Shown: piece after piece, positions 1 to 8,720 of the stretch
How the letters are laid out: every line of letters starts with the position of its first letter
Position numbering within the stretch: the first letter of the stretch is position 1
Assembly: GCF_012241385.1 (NCBI RefSeq)
Contig: NZ_JAAVXB010000003.1
Location: 422,486-486,485, forward strand
Length of the DNA stretch: 64,000 nt
Source of the DNA: Solimonas marina
GTDB lineage: Bacteria; Pseudomonadota; Gammaproteobacteria; Nevskiales; Nevskiaceae
Direction: 5' to 3'
Notes under the pieces: generated by a model
What the model was told of the DNA's origin: nothing
The model's input: only the letters and a program-made list of their open reading frames with translations
Database searches by the model: none
Translations under genes and position numbers: made by a program

Positions 1-1074
1 TCATGCGCGTGCGGCACCCTCGCGCGCGTGCTCGAATCCAACACCCACACTCGCAGCGATGTGCTCCCGGAATTGACCGAACTGCAGGCCCTGATCGAAC
101 AGGGTGCCCCGTATTTGGAAGTGTCGACGGCCTGCGAGATCGAAAGCGGTGGGCAGCGGCTACCGATTCAAGTGCTGACGCTCGGCAATCCCGCACCGCA
201 GGTGCCGGCGATCGGCTTCTTCGGCGGCGTGCACGGCCTCGAACGGATCGGCGCCGAGGTTGTCATCGCCTACCTGCGCAGCCTGGTCATGCGTCTGGCC
301 TGGGACGAGGCGCTGCATCAGCAGCTCGAACAGCTGCGCATCGTTTTCATGCCGCTGGTCAATCCGGGGGGATTGCGGCTCGGGACGCGTGCCAATCCGC
401 GCGGCGTCGACCTGATGCGCAACGCGCCGGTCGATGCGGTCGAGAAAGTGCCGTTTCTGGTCGGCGGTCAGCGCCTCAGCGCCGGCATGCCGTGGTATCG
501 CGGCCGCAAGGACGCGCCGATGGAAGCCGAGAGCACGGCGCTGTGCACGCTGGTCGAACGCGAGTTGCTGAGCCGGCCGTTCAGTCTTGCCGTCGACTGC
601 CACTCTGGCTTTGGCGTCGACGACCGGATCTGGTTTCCGTACGCGCACACGCGACGGCCGATTCCGCATCTGCCGGAGGTGCACGCGCTGCGTTCGATCT
701 TCGTTGGCAGCTACGCTCACCACCGCTACGTCTTCGAGCCGCAGAGCCTGCAGTACCTGACCCACGGCGATCTTTGGGACTACCTCTATCTCAAGTCGCT
801 GGACCGCGATGCATCGGTGTTTCTGCCGCTGACGCTGGAAATGGGGTCCTGGCTCTGGGTCAAGAAGAATCCACGCCAACTGTTCTCGCGCTACGGCATT
901 TTCAATCCGCTGATCTCGCACCGGCAGCAGCGCGTCATGCGTCGGCACATCGCGCTGCTGGATTTCTTTACGCGGGCCGCGGTGTCGCACGAGCGCTGGC
1001 AGCCGCAAGGCGCGGTGCGCGAGCAGCACTTAGCGCAGGCGATGGCGCGGTGGTATGCGACACTGCTGCCATGA
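1..1074 (+). CDS. M14-family zinc carboxypeptidase, 5' partial
   Basis: Predicted zinc-dependent carboxypeptidase or deacylase of the M14 superfamily. Counting from the GTG at 28, the zinc motif HGLE lies at residues 69-72, the third zinc ligand in DCHSGFG (His192), and the probable catalytic Glu in LTLEMGSW (about residue 271). The conserved strand MPLVNPGG is also present. The frame is open back to base 1 and the GTG at 28 has no visible ribosome binding site, so the gene most likely begins upstream of the window. No signal peptide can be judged because the start is missing. Its stop overlaps the start of the next gene (ATGA), which suggests co-translation. The substrate is unknown. Confidence 0.8.
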   Translation, partial: SCACGTLARVLESNTHTRSDVLPELTELQALIEQGAPYLEVSTACEIESGGQRLPIQVLTLGNPAPQVPAIGFFGGVHGLERIGAEVVIAYLRSLVMRLAWDEALHQQLEQLRIVFMPLVNPGGLRLGTRANPRGVDLMRNAPVDAVEKVPFLVGGQRLSAGMPWYRGRKDAPMEAESTALCTLVERELLSRPFSLAVDCHSGFGVDDRIWFPYAHTRRPIPHLPEVHALRSIFVGSYAHHRYVFEPQSLQYLTHGDLWDYLYLKSLDRDASVFLPLTLEMGSWLWVKKNPRQLFSRYGIFNPLISHRQQRVMRRHIALLDFFTRAAVSHERWQPQGAVREQHLAQAMARWYATLLP

Positions 1075-1823
1075 ACCCGAACCCACCGTGGATATTGTTG
1101 CGCGGGCTGGTGCGCGACGCCCGACACTGGGGCGCATTTCCCGCACAGCTGGCGGAAGCACTGGGCGGCGCGACCGTGGTCGCCATCGACCTGCCCGGCA
1201 ACGGCGCGCGTTGCGCGCAGCGCAGTCCGACCCGCATCGCCGAGATGGCCGCCGACGTACGCGGCGAATTGCAGCGTTTAGCGCCGGCGCCGCGCTACCG
1301 GGTGCTGGCGATGTCGCTGGGTGGCATGGTCGCCGCCGCGTGGGCCGACGCCTATCCGCAAGAACTCGATGCCGTGGCGCTGATCAATACCAGCCTCAAG
1401 CCGTTCAGTCCGTTCTGGCAGCGCCTGCGCCCGGCGGCCTATCCGGCGGTGCTGCGCACGCTGATCGACGGTGATGTGCGGCGCGGCGAGGAAACCATCC
1501 TGCGCCTGACCAGCGCCGCGCCCGATGCGCATCGCAGCGTGGTCGACGATTGGGTTGCCTGGCGTGAGGCGCAGCCGGTGTCTCGCGCCAACGCACTCCG
1601 CCAGCTGCGCGCGGCAATGGCGTACCGGGCGCCGGAGACGGCGCCGGCGGTACCGATGCTGGCGCTGGTCGGCCTGCTCGACGGCCTGGTCGATCCGATA
1701 TGTTCGCAGCGCCTGGCGGCGCGCTGGCGCCTGCCGCTGGCGATGCATCCGGACGCCGGGCATGACCTGCCGCTGGACGACCCGGCGTGGGTGATCGACA
1801 AGCTCAAGGCCTGGCGACCTTAG
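1071..1823 (+). CDS. alpha/beta hydrolase
   Basis: A 250-residue cytoplasmic alpha/beta hydrolase fold protein with no signal peptide. The nucleophile elbow is MSLGGM (Ser82). An acid residue is likely in LLDGLVDP and the catalytic His in DAGHDLPLDDP near the C-terminus. The ATG at 1071 overlaps the stop of the upstream carboxypeptidase. The reading frame extends much further upstream, but that part is out of frame with the real upstream gene and is not protein-like. The family covers esterases, lipases and other hydrolases, so the substrate cannot be read from sequence. The next gene starts one base after the stop, so these three genes are probably one operon. Confidence 0.85.
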   Translation: MNPNPPWILLRGLVRDARHWGAFPAQLAEALGGATVVAIDLPGNGARCAQRSPTRIAEMAADVRGELQRLAPAPRYRVLAMSLGGMVAAAWADAYPQELDAVALINTSLKPFSPFWQRLRPAAYPAVLRTLIDGDVRRGEETILRLTSAAPDAHRSVVDDWVAWREAQPVSRANALRQLRAAMAYRAPETAPAVPMLALVGLLDGLVDPICSQRLAARWRLPLAMHPDAGHDLPLDDPAWVIDKLKAWRP

Positions 1824-2426
1824 ATGGCGGACAAACCTTACGCCCCGGCCTGTGAGCGCAATCGCGACCCGATCCTGGCGGTGTTGCGCGAGCATTTCGC
1901 CGATCGCCGCGCCGTGCTCGAAATCGGCAGTGGCACCGGTCAGCACGCCGTGCATTTCGCGGCGGCCTTGCCGCAACTGCAGTGGCAGACTTCGGAGCGT
2001 GCCGAACATCACGACGGTATCCGCCTATGGCTGGACGAAGCGGCGTTGCCGAACCTGCGCCCGCCGATCGCGCTCGACGTGGCCGACGACGACTGGCCGG
2101 CGCAGCGCTACGACGCCGCGTTCAGCGCCAACACGCTGCACATCATGGCCTGGCCGGAAGTGCAGGCGATGTTCGCCGGGCTGGGGCGCGTGCTCGCTGC
2201 CGACGCGACGCTGGTCGTCTACGGCCCGTTCAACCTCGACGGTCGTTTCACCAGCGACAGCAACGCGGCGTTCGACGACTGGCTCAAGGCACGCGGCGCG
2301 CACATGGGCATCCGCGACCTGGCGGCGGTCGACGCGCTGGCGGCGACGATCGGCTTGCAACGCATCGCCAAGATCGAGATGCCGGCCCACAACTTCTGCA
2401 TCGTCTGGCGTCGCGTCACGGCCTGA
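1824..2426 (+). CDS. DUF938-type SAM-dependent methyltransferase
   Basis: A 200-residue class I methyltransferase-like protein of the DUF938 type. The SAM-binding motif I is VLEIGSGTGQHAVHFA at residues 31-46. The N-terminal segment KPYAPACERNRDPIL and the internal FSANTLHIMAWPEV, where motif IV would sit, are characteristic of this family. It abuts the stop of the upstream hydrolase and is the last gene of the plus-strand group; the next gene is convergent. The methyl acceptor is unknown for the family. The length is normal and no defects are seen. Confidence 0.85.
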   Translation: MADKPYAPACERNRDPILAVLREHFADRRAVLEIGSGTGQHAVHFAAALPQLQWQTSERAEHHDGIRLWLDEAALPNLRPPIALDVADDDWPAQRYDAAFSANTLHIMAWPEVQAMFAGLGRVLAADATLVVYGPFNLDGRFTSDSNAAFDDWLKARGAHMGIRDLAAVDALAATIGLQRIAKIEMPAHNFCIVWRRVTA

Positions 2427-2429
2427 GCG

Positions 2430-3446
2430 TCAATCGGTTGCGAGCAGCGTGGGCAGTCGTGCGATCAGCGTCTCGTTGAAACGCTGCGGCTGCTGGATCT
2501 GCGGCGCGTGCCCGCAATCCGGGAACGGCACCAGCGTTGCGTGAGGGATGCGCGCCGCGGCTTCGCGCGCCAGCACCGGATAGTTGCCGAGCGTCCTGGC
2601 CAGCGACGGCGGTGCCAAGTCCTTGCCGACCGCGGTGTTGTCGAGTTCGCCGATCAGCAGCAGAGTCGGCGTGCGGATCGCGCCGATATCGTGGATCACT
2701 GGCTGACTCATGATCATGTCGTAGGTCAGTGCCTGGTCCCAGGCCATCGTCTTGCGCGCGTCTCCCTCGTACATGCCGGCGAGCATGTCGACCCAGCGAT
2801 CGTATTCGGGCTTCCAGTGGCCCGCGTAGTACGTGCTCTGTTGATAGCGCTTGATGCCGTCGAAGCTCGTCTGCAGGGTCTTCGCGTACCATTCGTCGAC
2901 GCTGCGCCACGGCACGCCCTTCTGGCGCCAGTCTTCGAGGCCGATCGGGTTGACCAGCGCCAGCGCGTCGAGCTGCTGCGGGTACATCAGCGCGTAGCGC
3001 ACCGCCAGCATGCCGCCCATCGAGTGGCCGACCAGCACGACATGCTCGACGCCGAGTTGCCCAAGCAGCGCATGCGTATTCGCGGCCAGCTGCTCGAAGC
3101 TGAATTGATAACTCGCCGGCTTGCTCGACTTGCAGAAGCCAATCTGGTCCGGCGCGATGACGCGGTAGCCGGCGGCGTGCAGCGCGGCAATGGTCGTCAC
3201 CCAGGTGGCGCCGCAGAAATTCTTGCCGTGCAGCAATACCGCGGTGCGTCCGTTCGGCTTGTCTGCGGCGATGTCCATGTACGCCATCGACAGCTGCTGG
3301 CGCTGTGACATGAACGTGTAGTGCTGCACCGGATAGGGGTACGAGAACGCCTGCAGTTCGGCGCCATAAGCCTTTTGTTCACGCGCGTTCGCGTTCGTGA
3401 TGGGGAACAATATCAACGCGACGATGCACAACAGGCCTAGGCGCAC
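2430..3446 (-). CDS. exported alpha/beta hydrolase
   Basis: A 338-residue secreted alpha/beta hydrolase. I chose the GTG at 3446 because AAAGGAG sits upstream at proper spacing and it begins a good signal peptide (VRLGLLCIVALILFP followed by ANA); the open frame upstream of it looks non-coding. The oxyanion region is HGKNFCGATW, the nucleophile elbow GHSMGGM, and the His lies in DCGHAPQIQQP. The sequence resembles haloalkane dehalogenase or epoxide hydrolase-like periplasmic hydrolases, but the exact substrate is not predictable. It is convergent with the upstream methyltransferase and divergent from the next gene, with 36 bases between the two starts. Confidence 0.85.
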   Translation of the reverse strand: MRLGLLCIVALILFPITNANAREQKAYGAELQAFSYPYPVQHYTFMSQRQQLSMAYMDIAADKPNGRTAVLLHGKNFCGATWVTTIAALHAAGYRVIAPDQIGFCKSSKPASYQFSFEQLAANTHALLGQLGVEHVVLVGHSMGGMLAVRYALMYPQQLDALALVNPIGLEDWRQKGVPWRSVDEWYAKTLQTSFDGIKRYQQSTYYAGHWKPEYDRWVDMLAGMYEGDARKTMAWDQALTYDMIMSQPVIHDIGAIRTPTLLLIGELDNTAVGKDLAPPSLARTLGNYPVLAREAAARIPHATLVPFPDCGHAPQIQQPQRFNETLIARLPTLLATD

Positions 3447-3482
3447 GGCGGCACTCCTTTCGGGATTCGGGGGGAGGCCGCT

Positions 3483-4298
3483 ATGCTGGCGCAGCGGCCG
3501 ATGCCGACGCAAACCGCGGCACGCCGCGACGCCATGAATCCAGAAAACGAAACGCCCCCTGAAAAGCCCGACTACGGCATCGATGCGCCAGACGTCGTGC
3601 GTCGCCTGCTGATGTTTGGCAGTGCGGCGCTGGTCCTGCAATTCGCGATGCCGTCGCTGGTCGGCTTGTTGCCGTTGGCGATGAAGCTGCAGGCGCTGTC
3701 ACTGGGCCGCTCTCTGGGCATGGCCGGCTGGGTTTTTGTAGCGTCGGCCTGCGTACTGCTGTGGGGCAGCAGGGTCGGCAAATTCCGCCTGCGCGACAAG
3801 CTGCTCAATGCGATGCCGTGGCGTGGTGACGAGCGTGTGCTCGATATCGGCTGTGGCCGTGGCCTGATGATGGCCGGCGTCGCCTCGCGGTTGACGAGCG
3901 GTCGGGTGATCGGCATCGATCTCTGGCGCAAGGATCAGCAGTCTCGCAATGCCCCGGAAGCGGCGCTGCGCAACCTGCGACTGGAAGGCTACGCCCAGCG
4001 CGTCGAGGTCCGCACCGCCGATGCGTTGGCCTTGCCGTTTCATGCGTCCAGCTTCGACGTCGTCGTGTCGAGCTGGACGCTGCACAATCTCGCCACGGCC
4101 GACGATCGGCGCACGGCCATCGCCGAGATCGCTCGGGTGCTGCGTCCCGGAGGACGCGTCCTGTTGATCGATGTCGCGCAGGTCCGTGCTTATGCCGACC
4201 TGCTGCGCGCGCACGGATTCGAGGCGGTGCAGATCGGCGCGCCCAACTTCCTGTTCATCCTGCCGAGCCGCAGCGTTGTCGGCCGCAAGCCCGGCTGA
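3483..4298 (+). CDS. membrane-anchored SAM methyltransferase
   Basis: A 271-residue protein with two probable N-terminal transmembrane helices (about residues 41-65 and 79-95) followed by a class I methyltransferase domain. Motif I is VLDIGCGRG at 119-127, an acidic loop follows in IGIDLW, and the post-I motifs include ADALALPF and FDVVVSSWTLHNL. The ATG at 3483 has GGGGGAGG five bases upstream; the later ATG at 3534 has none. The N-terminal helices suggest that the active domain sits at the inner membrane, perhaps acting on a lipid or quinone-like substrate, but this is inference. Confidence 0.85.
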   Translation: MLAQRPMPTQTAARRDAMNPENETPPEKPDYGIDAPDVVRRLLMFGSAALVLQFAMPSLVGLLPLAMKLQALSLGRSLGMAGWVFVASACVLLWGSRVGKFRLRDKLLNAMPWRGDERVLDIGCGRGLMMAGVASRLTSGRVIGIDLWRKDQQSRNAPEAALRNLRLEGYAQRVEVRTADALALPFHASSFDVVVSSWTLHNLATADDRRTAIAEIARVLRPGGRVLLIDVAQVRAYADLLRAHGFEAVQIGAPNFLFILPSRSVVGRKPG

Positions 4299-4303
4299 GA
4301 CCG

Positions 4304-5866
4304 CTAGCGGAAGCAGTACACGATGATCGCCGTCGCGATCAGCACTGCGATCGCTGCGATCTTGGCGTCACGCGGCACGCGTGGCAGATCGTCGCCGTGG
4401 CTGATCAACGCAATGCGGGCGTCTTTCGCGCTCGGGCGATCGGCCTCGCCGAGGATGAGCATCCACAGGTAGGCGAACACGGCCGTCGCCGCGCAGACCA
4501 CACCGGCGATGATCGTGAAATGCAGTGTCACGATGCCGGTCTCGCGCAGGACGAACAGCGCGGCACTGAACACGTGACCGCAGATCAGGCCGCGGAACGC
4601 GGCGCGTGAACCGAGGCTGCGCATCCAGATTCCCATCAGGAAGATCGCGACCAGTGGCGAGGCGACGAAGGCGAAGACCTGCTGCAGGTAGGCCCACAAA
4701 CCCTGGAAATGCCGGATGTTGGGCGCCCACAGCGCGGCGAGCAGGGTGATGACGATGGTCGCGATGCGGCCGGTTCGCACCAGCTGATCCTGCGTCATGT
4801 TCGGTCGGCGCGGTTGCACGAAGTCCAGCGTCACCAGCGTTGCCGCCGAATTCAGCGTCGCCGAGCAGGTCGACATCAATGCCGCGATCAGGCCGGCGAG
4901 GATCAGGCCCGCAAGCCCGGACGGCGCGAAATGCGTGACCAGCGCCGGGAACACCTGATCGGGATGGTCGAGGCCCGGCAGCAGCGAGATGGCCATCACG
5001 CCCGGCAGCGTCATCAGGAACAGCGGCAGCAGTTTCAGTGCGGCGGCGATCACCGACGCGTGGCTGGCGGCGCTGATGTCGCGTGCGCCGAGGATGCGCT
5101 GCACGACGTACTGGTTCATCGTCCAGTAGTAGAAGCCGACGATCGGCAGGCCGGTGAGCAGGCCGAGCCAGGGTACGCCTTCATCGTGAATTGGGCGGAT
5201 CAGCGAGAGGTGATCGGGCGACACCGACGATTTCACGGCTGCCCACGAATAGTCGAACTTGCCGAACAGGATGAAGGCCAGCACCGCGGCGCCGCCGAGC
5301 AGCACGAAGGCCTGCATCATGTCGGTATAGACGACCGCACGCAGGCCGCCGGCGGCGGTGTAGATGCCGGTGAAAATGGCGATGCCCAGCGCCGTTTCCC
5401 ACAAGCCCAGCGATGGTACGAACGTGGTGATGATCAGCGCGCCGCCGTAGATCGTGCCGGCGGTGTCGAGCACGATTGACAGAAACAGCGTGATCACCGA
5501 CAGATATTTACGCATGCGGTGGTCAAAGCGCCGCTCCATCATCTCCGGCATGGTGTTGACGCGTGCGCGAACCAGGATCGGCAACACGAAGAACACGGTG
5601 AACATGAGCACAACGCCCGCCATCCACTCGTAGTTGGCGGCCGAAATGCCGGTGCGGTACGCCGCGCCAGGCAGTCCGATGATGGTGTCGGTCGAGACGT
5701 TGGCGGCGAACAGCGAGAAGCCGACCGCCATCGGCCCCAGCGAGCGTCCGGCGAGGAACAGGTCTTCGGACGTGGTCTTGCCGCGTGCCGCCCAGATTGC
5801 GATGGCGAGCGTCGCCAAGAAGTAGAGGGCGATCGCGATGTAGTCGAGCCCGGAAAGCTGGATCAT
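4304..5866 (-). CDS. sodium:solute symporter (SSS family)
   Basis: A 520-residue inner-membrane transporter with about 14 hydrophobic segments, of the sodium/solute symporter family that includes sugar carriers such as SglT. Typical motifs are LFLAGRSLGPMAVG near the N-terminus, the GGLRAVVYTDMMQ segment, and AALMSTCSATLNSAATL around the sodium site. The WTMNQYVVQRILGAR segment is close to sugar-transporting members, so a sugar or polyol is a reasonable guess. It is convergent with the methyltransferase on its left (5-base gap) and divergent from the MAPEG gene on its right. Confidence 0.88.
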   Translation of the reverse strand: MIQLSGLDYIAIALYFLATLAIAIWAARGKTTSEDLFLAGRSLGPMAVGFSLFAANVSTDTIIGLPGAAYRTGISAANYEWMAGVVLMFTVFFVLPILVRARVNTMPEMMERRFDHRMRKYLSVITLFLSIVLDTAGTIYGGALIITTFVPSLGLWETALGIAIFTGIYTAAGGLRAVVYTDMMQAFVLLGGAAVLAFILFGKFDYSWAAVKSSVSPDHLSLIRPIHDEGVPWLGLLTGLPIVGFYYWTMNQYVVQRILGARDISAASHASVIAAALKLLPLFLMTLPGVMAISLLPGLDHPDQVFPALVTHFAPSGLAGLILAGLIAALMSTCSATLNSAATLVTLDFVQPRRPNMTQDQLVRTGRIATIVITLLAALWAPNIRHFQGLWAYLQQVFAFVASPLVAIFLMGIWMRSLGSRAAFRGLICGHVFSAALFVLRETGIVTLHFTIIAGVVCAATAVFAYLWMLILGEADRPSAKDARIALISHGDDLPRVPRDAKIAAIAVLIATAIIVYCFR

Positions 5867-5976
5867 GATGGCTGTCGTTGTTCTCCCTTTTTAAGGGAAG
5901 CACGGATGGGCAGACCATGCAAACCGCATCGGCCTGCGATGCTAGGCTTGCGGAATTTCCAGATGGGGATGACGAC

Positions 5977-6375
5977 ATGATGGTGACACCGCTGTATGCC
6001 GGACTGCTGGGCGTGTGGTTTCTGGTGTTGTCGGTGCGCGTCGTGCAAAAGCGCGCGAGCGGCATTTCTCTGGGCGACGGCGGTGATCCGATCATGCTGC
6101 GGCGTATTCGCGGCCATGCGAACTTCACCGAATACGTGCCGTTGTGCCTGTTGCTGATCGGCGTGCTCGAACTCAGTCGCGCGTCGGTCTATGTGCTGCA
6201 CGCGCTTGGCCTGATGCTGTTGATCGGTCGCTTGTTGCATGGTTGGGCGTTCGCATTCAGTGAGCATTTCCGCTTCGGCCGCATGTGGGGTACGGCGCTG
6301 ACATTCCTCGTGCTACTGCTCGCCTCCTTGCTCTGCGCCTGGCAGGGGCTGCGTGTGTTGCCGCTGACGTTCTGA
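5977..6375 (+). CDS. MAPEG family membrane protein
   Basis: A 132-residue, four-helix integral membrane protein of the MAPEG family (membrane-associated proteins in eicosanoid and glutathione metabolism). The family signature is the RRIRGHANFTEYVPLCLLL segment after the first helix, with the conserved ANFTEY. The ATG at 5977 was chosen over an upstream ATG at 5878 because the extra residues are not membrane-like and the family starts just before helix 1. Bacterial members have varied or unknown roles, some with glutathione transferase activity. The stop overlaps the start of the next gene. Confidence 0.85.
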   Translation: MMVTPLYAGLLGVWFLVLSVRVVQKRASGISLGDGGDPIMLRRIRGHANFTEYVPLCLLLIGVLELSRASVYVLHALGLMLLIGRLLHGWAFAFSEHFRFGRMWGTALTFLVLLLASLLCAWQGLRVLPLTF

Positions 6376-6791
6376 TGGCGGCAACGAACGTGGTGGCGTG
6401 TCCTTGCGGCTCCGGCATGCCGTATGGGCAATGTTGTGCGCTCTTGCATGACGGCGCGCCGGCCGCGGACGCCGAGGCCTTGATGCGTTCGCGCTATAGC
6501 GCCTACGCGCTGCGCCTGGCGCCATATCTGGTCGAGACCTGGCACCCATCAACGCGGCCGACGCTGACCACGGACGACCTGGACCCGCAGACCACCTGGT
6601 TGAGCTTGCGCATCATTGGTCATCGGCCGGCGACGCAGGGGCCGGATGCGGCCGAGGTCGAGTTCGTCGCGGTGTCACGGATTGGCGGTGGTAGCGCCCA
6701 GCGCCTGCACGAGCGCAGCCGCTTCCGCCGCGAAGCGGGACGCTGGTATTACGTCGACGGCGATATCATGGAGGCCCGCCGCCGCCGGTGA
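6375..6791 (+). CDS. YchJ-like SEC-C motif protein
   Basis: A 138-residue protein of the YchJ (UPF0225) family. The N-terminus has the metal-binding SEC-C pattern CPCGSGMPYGQCC, with cysteines 9, 11, 20 and 21. The middle contains ALMRSRYSAYAL and the C-terminus ends in WYYVDGDI, both family hallmarks. The ATG at 6375 overlaps the stop of the MAPEG gene, so the two are likely co-translated. The molecular role of the family is not established; a small NTF2-like fold with a zinc knuckle is usual. Confidence 0.87.
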   Translation: MAATNVVACPCGSGMPYGQCCALLHDGAPAADAEALMRSRYSAYALRLAPYLVETWHPSTRPTLTTDDLDPQTTWLSLRIIGHRPATQGPDAAEVEFVAVSRIGGGSAQRLHERSRFRREAGRWYYVDGDIMEARRRR

Positions 6792-6871
6792 GCGGGCGTC
6801 GGAATTTACGAATCAGCGTCGGTGGCTGAAGCCGTCGACGATCGTTCATCGCAAACAAGGCATCGTTTCCC

Positions 6872-7981
6872 ATGTCGTTCTCGTCGTTGCTGCAGCTCAA
6901 ATTCGTCGACAACACCTTGCAGACCTGGCTGGTCGCAATCGGCATCACCATCGCGATCGTGCTGGCGGTCAGCGTGGTGCGTTCGCTGGTGGTGCGCCGT
7001 TTCGCACAATTCGCCAAGCGCACCGACACGTCGGTCGACGATCTCGTCGTCTATGTGGTGCGCAAGACGCATTTGTTGCTGGTCTGCTTGCCGGCATTCT
7101 GGATCGCCGGGCATTCGCTGGATTTGCCCGATCGCGGCAACGAAATCATCAAGGGCGCGGCGTCGCTGGCGTTGGTGCTGCAACTCGGCCTGTGGATCGG
7201 TGGCGCCGTCGACTTCTGGGTGGCGCAGTCGCGCGAACGTGCGATGCGCGAGAACGCCGGCGCGGCGACCAGCCTCGGTGCCATCAAATTCGTCGTCAAG
7301 CTGGTGCTGTGGGCGGTGCTGGTGCTGGTCGGTCTGGACAACATCGGCGTCGACGTCACGGCCATGGTCGCCGGTCTCGGTGTCGGCGGCGTCGCCGTTG
7401 CGCTGGCCGTGCAGAACATCCTCGGCGATCTGTTTGCGTCGCTGTCCATTGTCATCGACAAGCCGTTCGAGATCGGCGACTTCATTGTCGTCGACGATTG
7501 CGCCGGCACCGTCGAGCACGTTGGCCTGAAGACCACGCGCGTGCGCGCACTCAGCGGCGAGCAATTGGTATTTGCCAACAGCGACCTGCTCAAGGCGCGC
7601 GTGCACAACTACAAGCGCATGCGCGAGCGGCGCATCGTCTTCAAGTTCGGCATCCTCTACGAAACATCGCCGGCCCTGCTCGGCCAGGTGCCGGAAATGG
7701 TTGCCGAGATCATCAAGAATCAGGACCTGGTGCGCTTCGACCGCGCGCACTTCGCCAGCTTCGGCGATTCGTCGTACGACTTCGAGGTCGTCTACTGGAT
7801 GCTGGATCCGGACTACAACAAGTACATGGATACGCAGCAAGCGATCAATCTGGGCATGGTGCGCCGGTTTGCCGACGAGGGCATCGGCTTTGCTTATCCG
7901 ACGCGTACGCTGCACGTCGCCAGCCCGGTCGAGGTGCGCGGATCGCGTGCCGGCGGCGCGGCACCGGAGGCGTCGGCATGA
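6872..7981 (+). CDS. MscS-family mechanosensitive ion channel
   Basis: A 369-residue small-conductance mechanosensitive channel homologue. Four hydrophobic segments fill the first half. The pore-lining helix is the glycine/alanine-rich AGLGVGGVAVALAVQNILGD, followed by the beta domain (FEIGDFIVVDDCAGTVEHVGLKTT is split here only by its usual turns). The C-terminal half is the cytoplasmic vestibule. Such channels release solutes on hypo-osmotic shock from the inner membrane. The stop overlaps the start of the next gene (ATGA), giving a two-gene unit. The length is above that of E. coli MscS (286 residues) because of extra N-terminal helices. Confidence 0.9.
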   Translation: MSFSSLLQLKFVDNTLQTWLVAIGITIAIVLAVSVVRSLVVRRFAQFAKRTDTSVDDLVVYVVRKTHLLLVCLPAFWIAGHSLDLPDRGNEIIKGAASLALVLQLGLWIGGAVDFWVAQSRERAMRENAGAATSLGAIKFVVKLVLWAVLVLVGLDNIGVDVTAMVAGLGVGGVAVALAVQNILGDLFASLSIVIDKPFEIGDFIVVDDCAGTVEHVGLKTTRVRALSGEQLVFANSDLLKARVHNYKRMRERRIVFKFGILYETSPALLGQVPEMVAEIIKNQDLVRFDRAHFASFGDSSYDFEVVYWMLDPDYNKYMDTQQAINLGMVRRFADEGIGFAYPTRTLHVASPVEVRGSRAGGAAPEASA

Positions 7982-8631
7982 GCACGTTGCGCGCCGAAAT
8001 CATTCCGGTCACTGCCTTTCAGCAAAACTGCACGCTGCTGTGGGACACGCAGACCATGCGTGGTGCGCTGGTCGATGCCGGTGGCGAGATCGATCGATTG
8101 CTGGAACGGGCGCAGCATCACGGTGTGACGATCGAAAAGCTGCTCGTGACGCACGGGCACCTCGATCACGCCAGCGGCGTCGCCGAGCTTGCCGAGCGGC
8201 TCGGGGTGCCGATCGAAGGGCCGCATGAAGACGACGAATTCTGGATCGAAGGCCTGCCCGAAGCGGCGGCGCGTTACGGCTTTCCGCCCGCACGCAGTTT
8301 CGTGCCGACACGCTGGCTGCAGCACGGTGACGCGGTGACGGTCGGCAGCCTGACGTTCGATGTCCTGCATTGCCCCGGGCATACGCCGGGCCATGTCGTG
8401 TTCCACCACGCGCCGTCGCAGATCGCTCTGGTCGGCGACGTGTTGTTCGCCGGCAGCATCGGCCGCAGCGATTTTCCGCGTGGCAATCATGACGACCTGG
8501 TCGCGTCGATTCGCGAGCGCCTGTTTCCGCTCGGCGACGACAACCGCTTTGTGCCCGGTCACGGCCCATTGTCGACCTTCGGTGAGGAGCGTCGCAACAA
8601 TCCCTTCGTGGCGGATCGCCGCTTCGGCTGA
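7978..8631 (+). CDS. metallo-beta-lactamase-fold hydrolase, YcbL/glyoxalase II-like
   Basis: A 217-residue MBL-fold hydrolase. The metal motif THGHLDH is at about residues 59-65, with further ligands in CPGHTPGHVV, VGDVLF and the closing VPGHGP. The size and the GRSDFPRGNHDDL segment match the YcbL/GloB2 type of small type II glyoxalases, which hydrolyse S-lactoylglutathione-like thioesters. The ATG at 7978 overlaps the MscS stop; the open frame extends far upstream but is antisense-like there. Other thioester substrates are possible. Confidence 0.88.
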   Translation: MSTLRAEIIPVTAFQQNCTLLWDTQTMRGALVDAGGEIDRLLERAQHHGVTIEKLLVTHGHLDHASGVAELAERLGVPIEGPHEDDEFWIEGLPEAAARYGFPPARSFVPTRWLQHGDAVTVGSLTFDVLHCPGHTPGHVVFHHAPSQIALVGDVLFAGSIGRSDFPRGNHDDLVASIRERLFPLGDDNRFVPGHGPLSTFGEERRNNPFVADRRFG

Positions 8632-8720
8632 AATGTGCGCGGTTCGCGGCGGCCGGCCGTGCGGCATGTCACAAGTGGTCGCCGATGTTCGTCATCTGGG
8701 TGAACATCAGGAGATCGGGC

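Noticed and set aside
1..27. GTG at 28 as the start of the carboxypeptidase
   Set aside because: The frame is open to the window edge and no ribosome site precedes the GTG, so the gene is treated as 5' partial.
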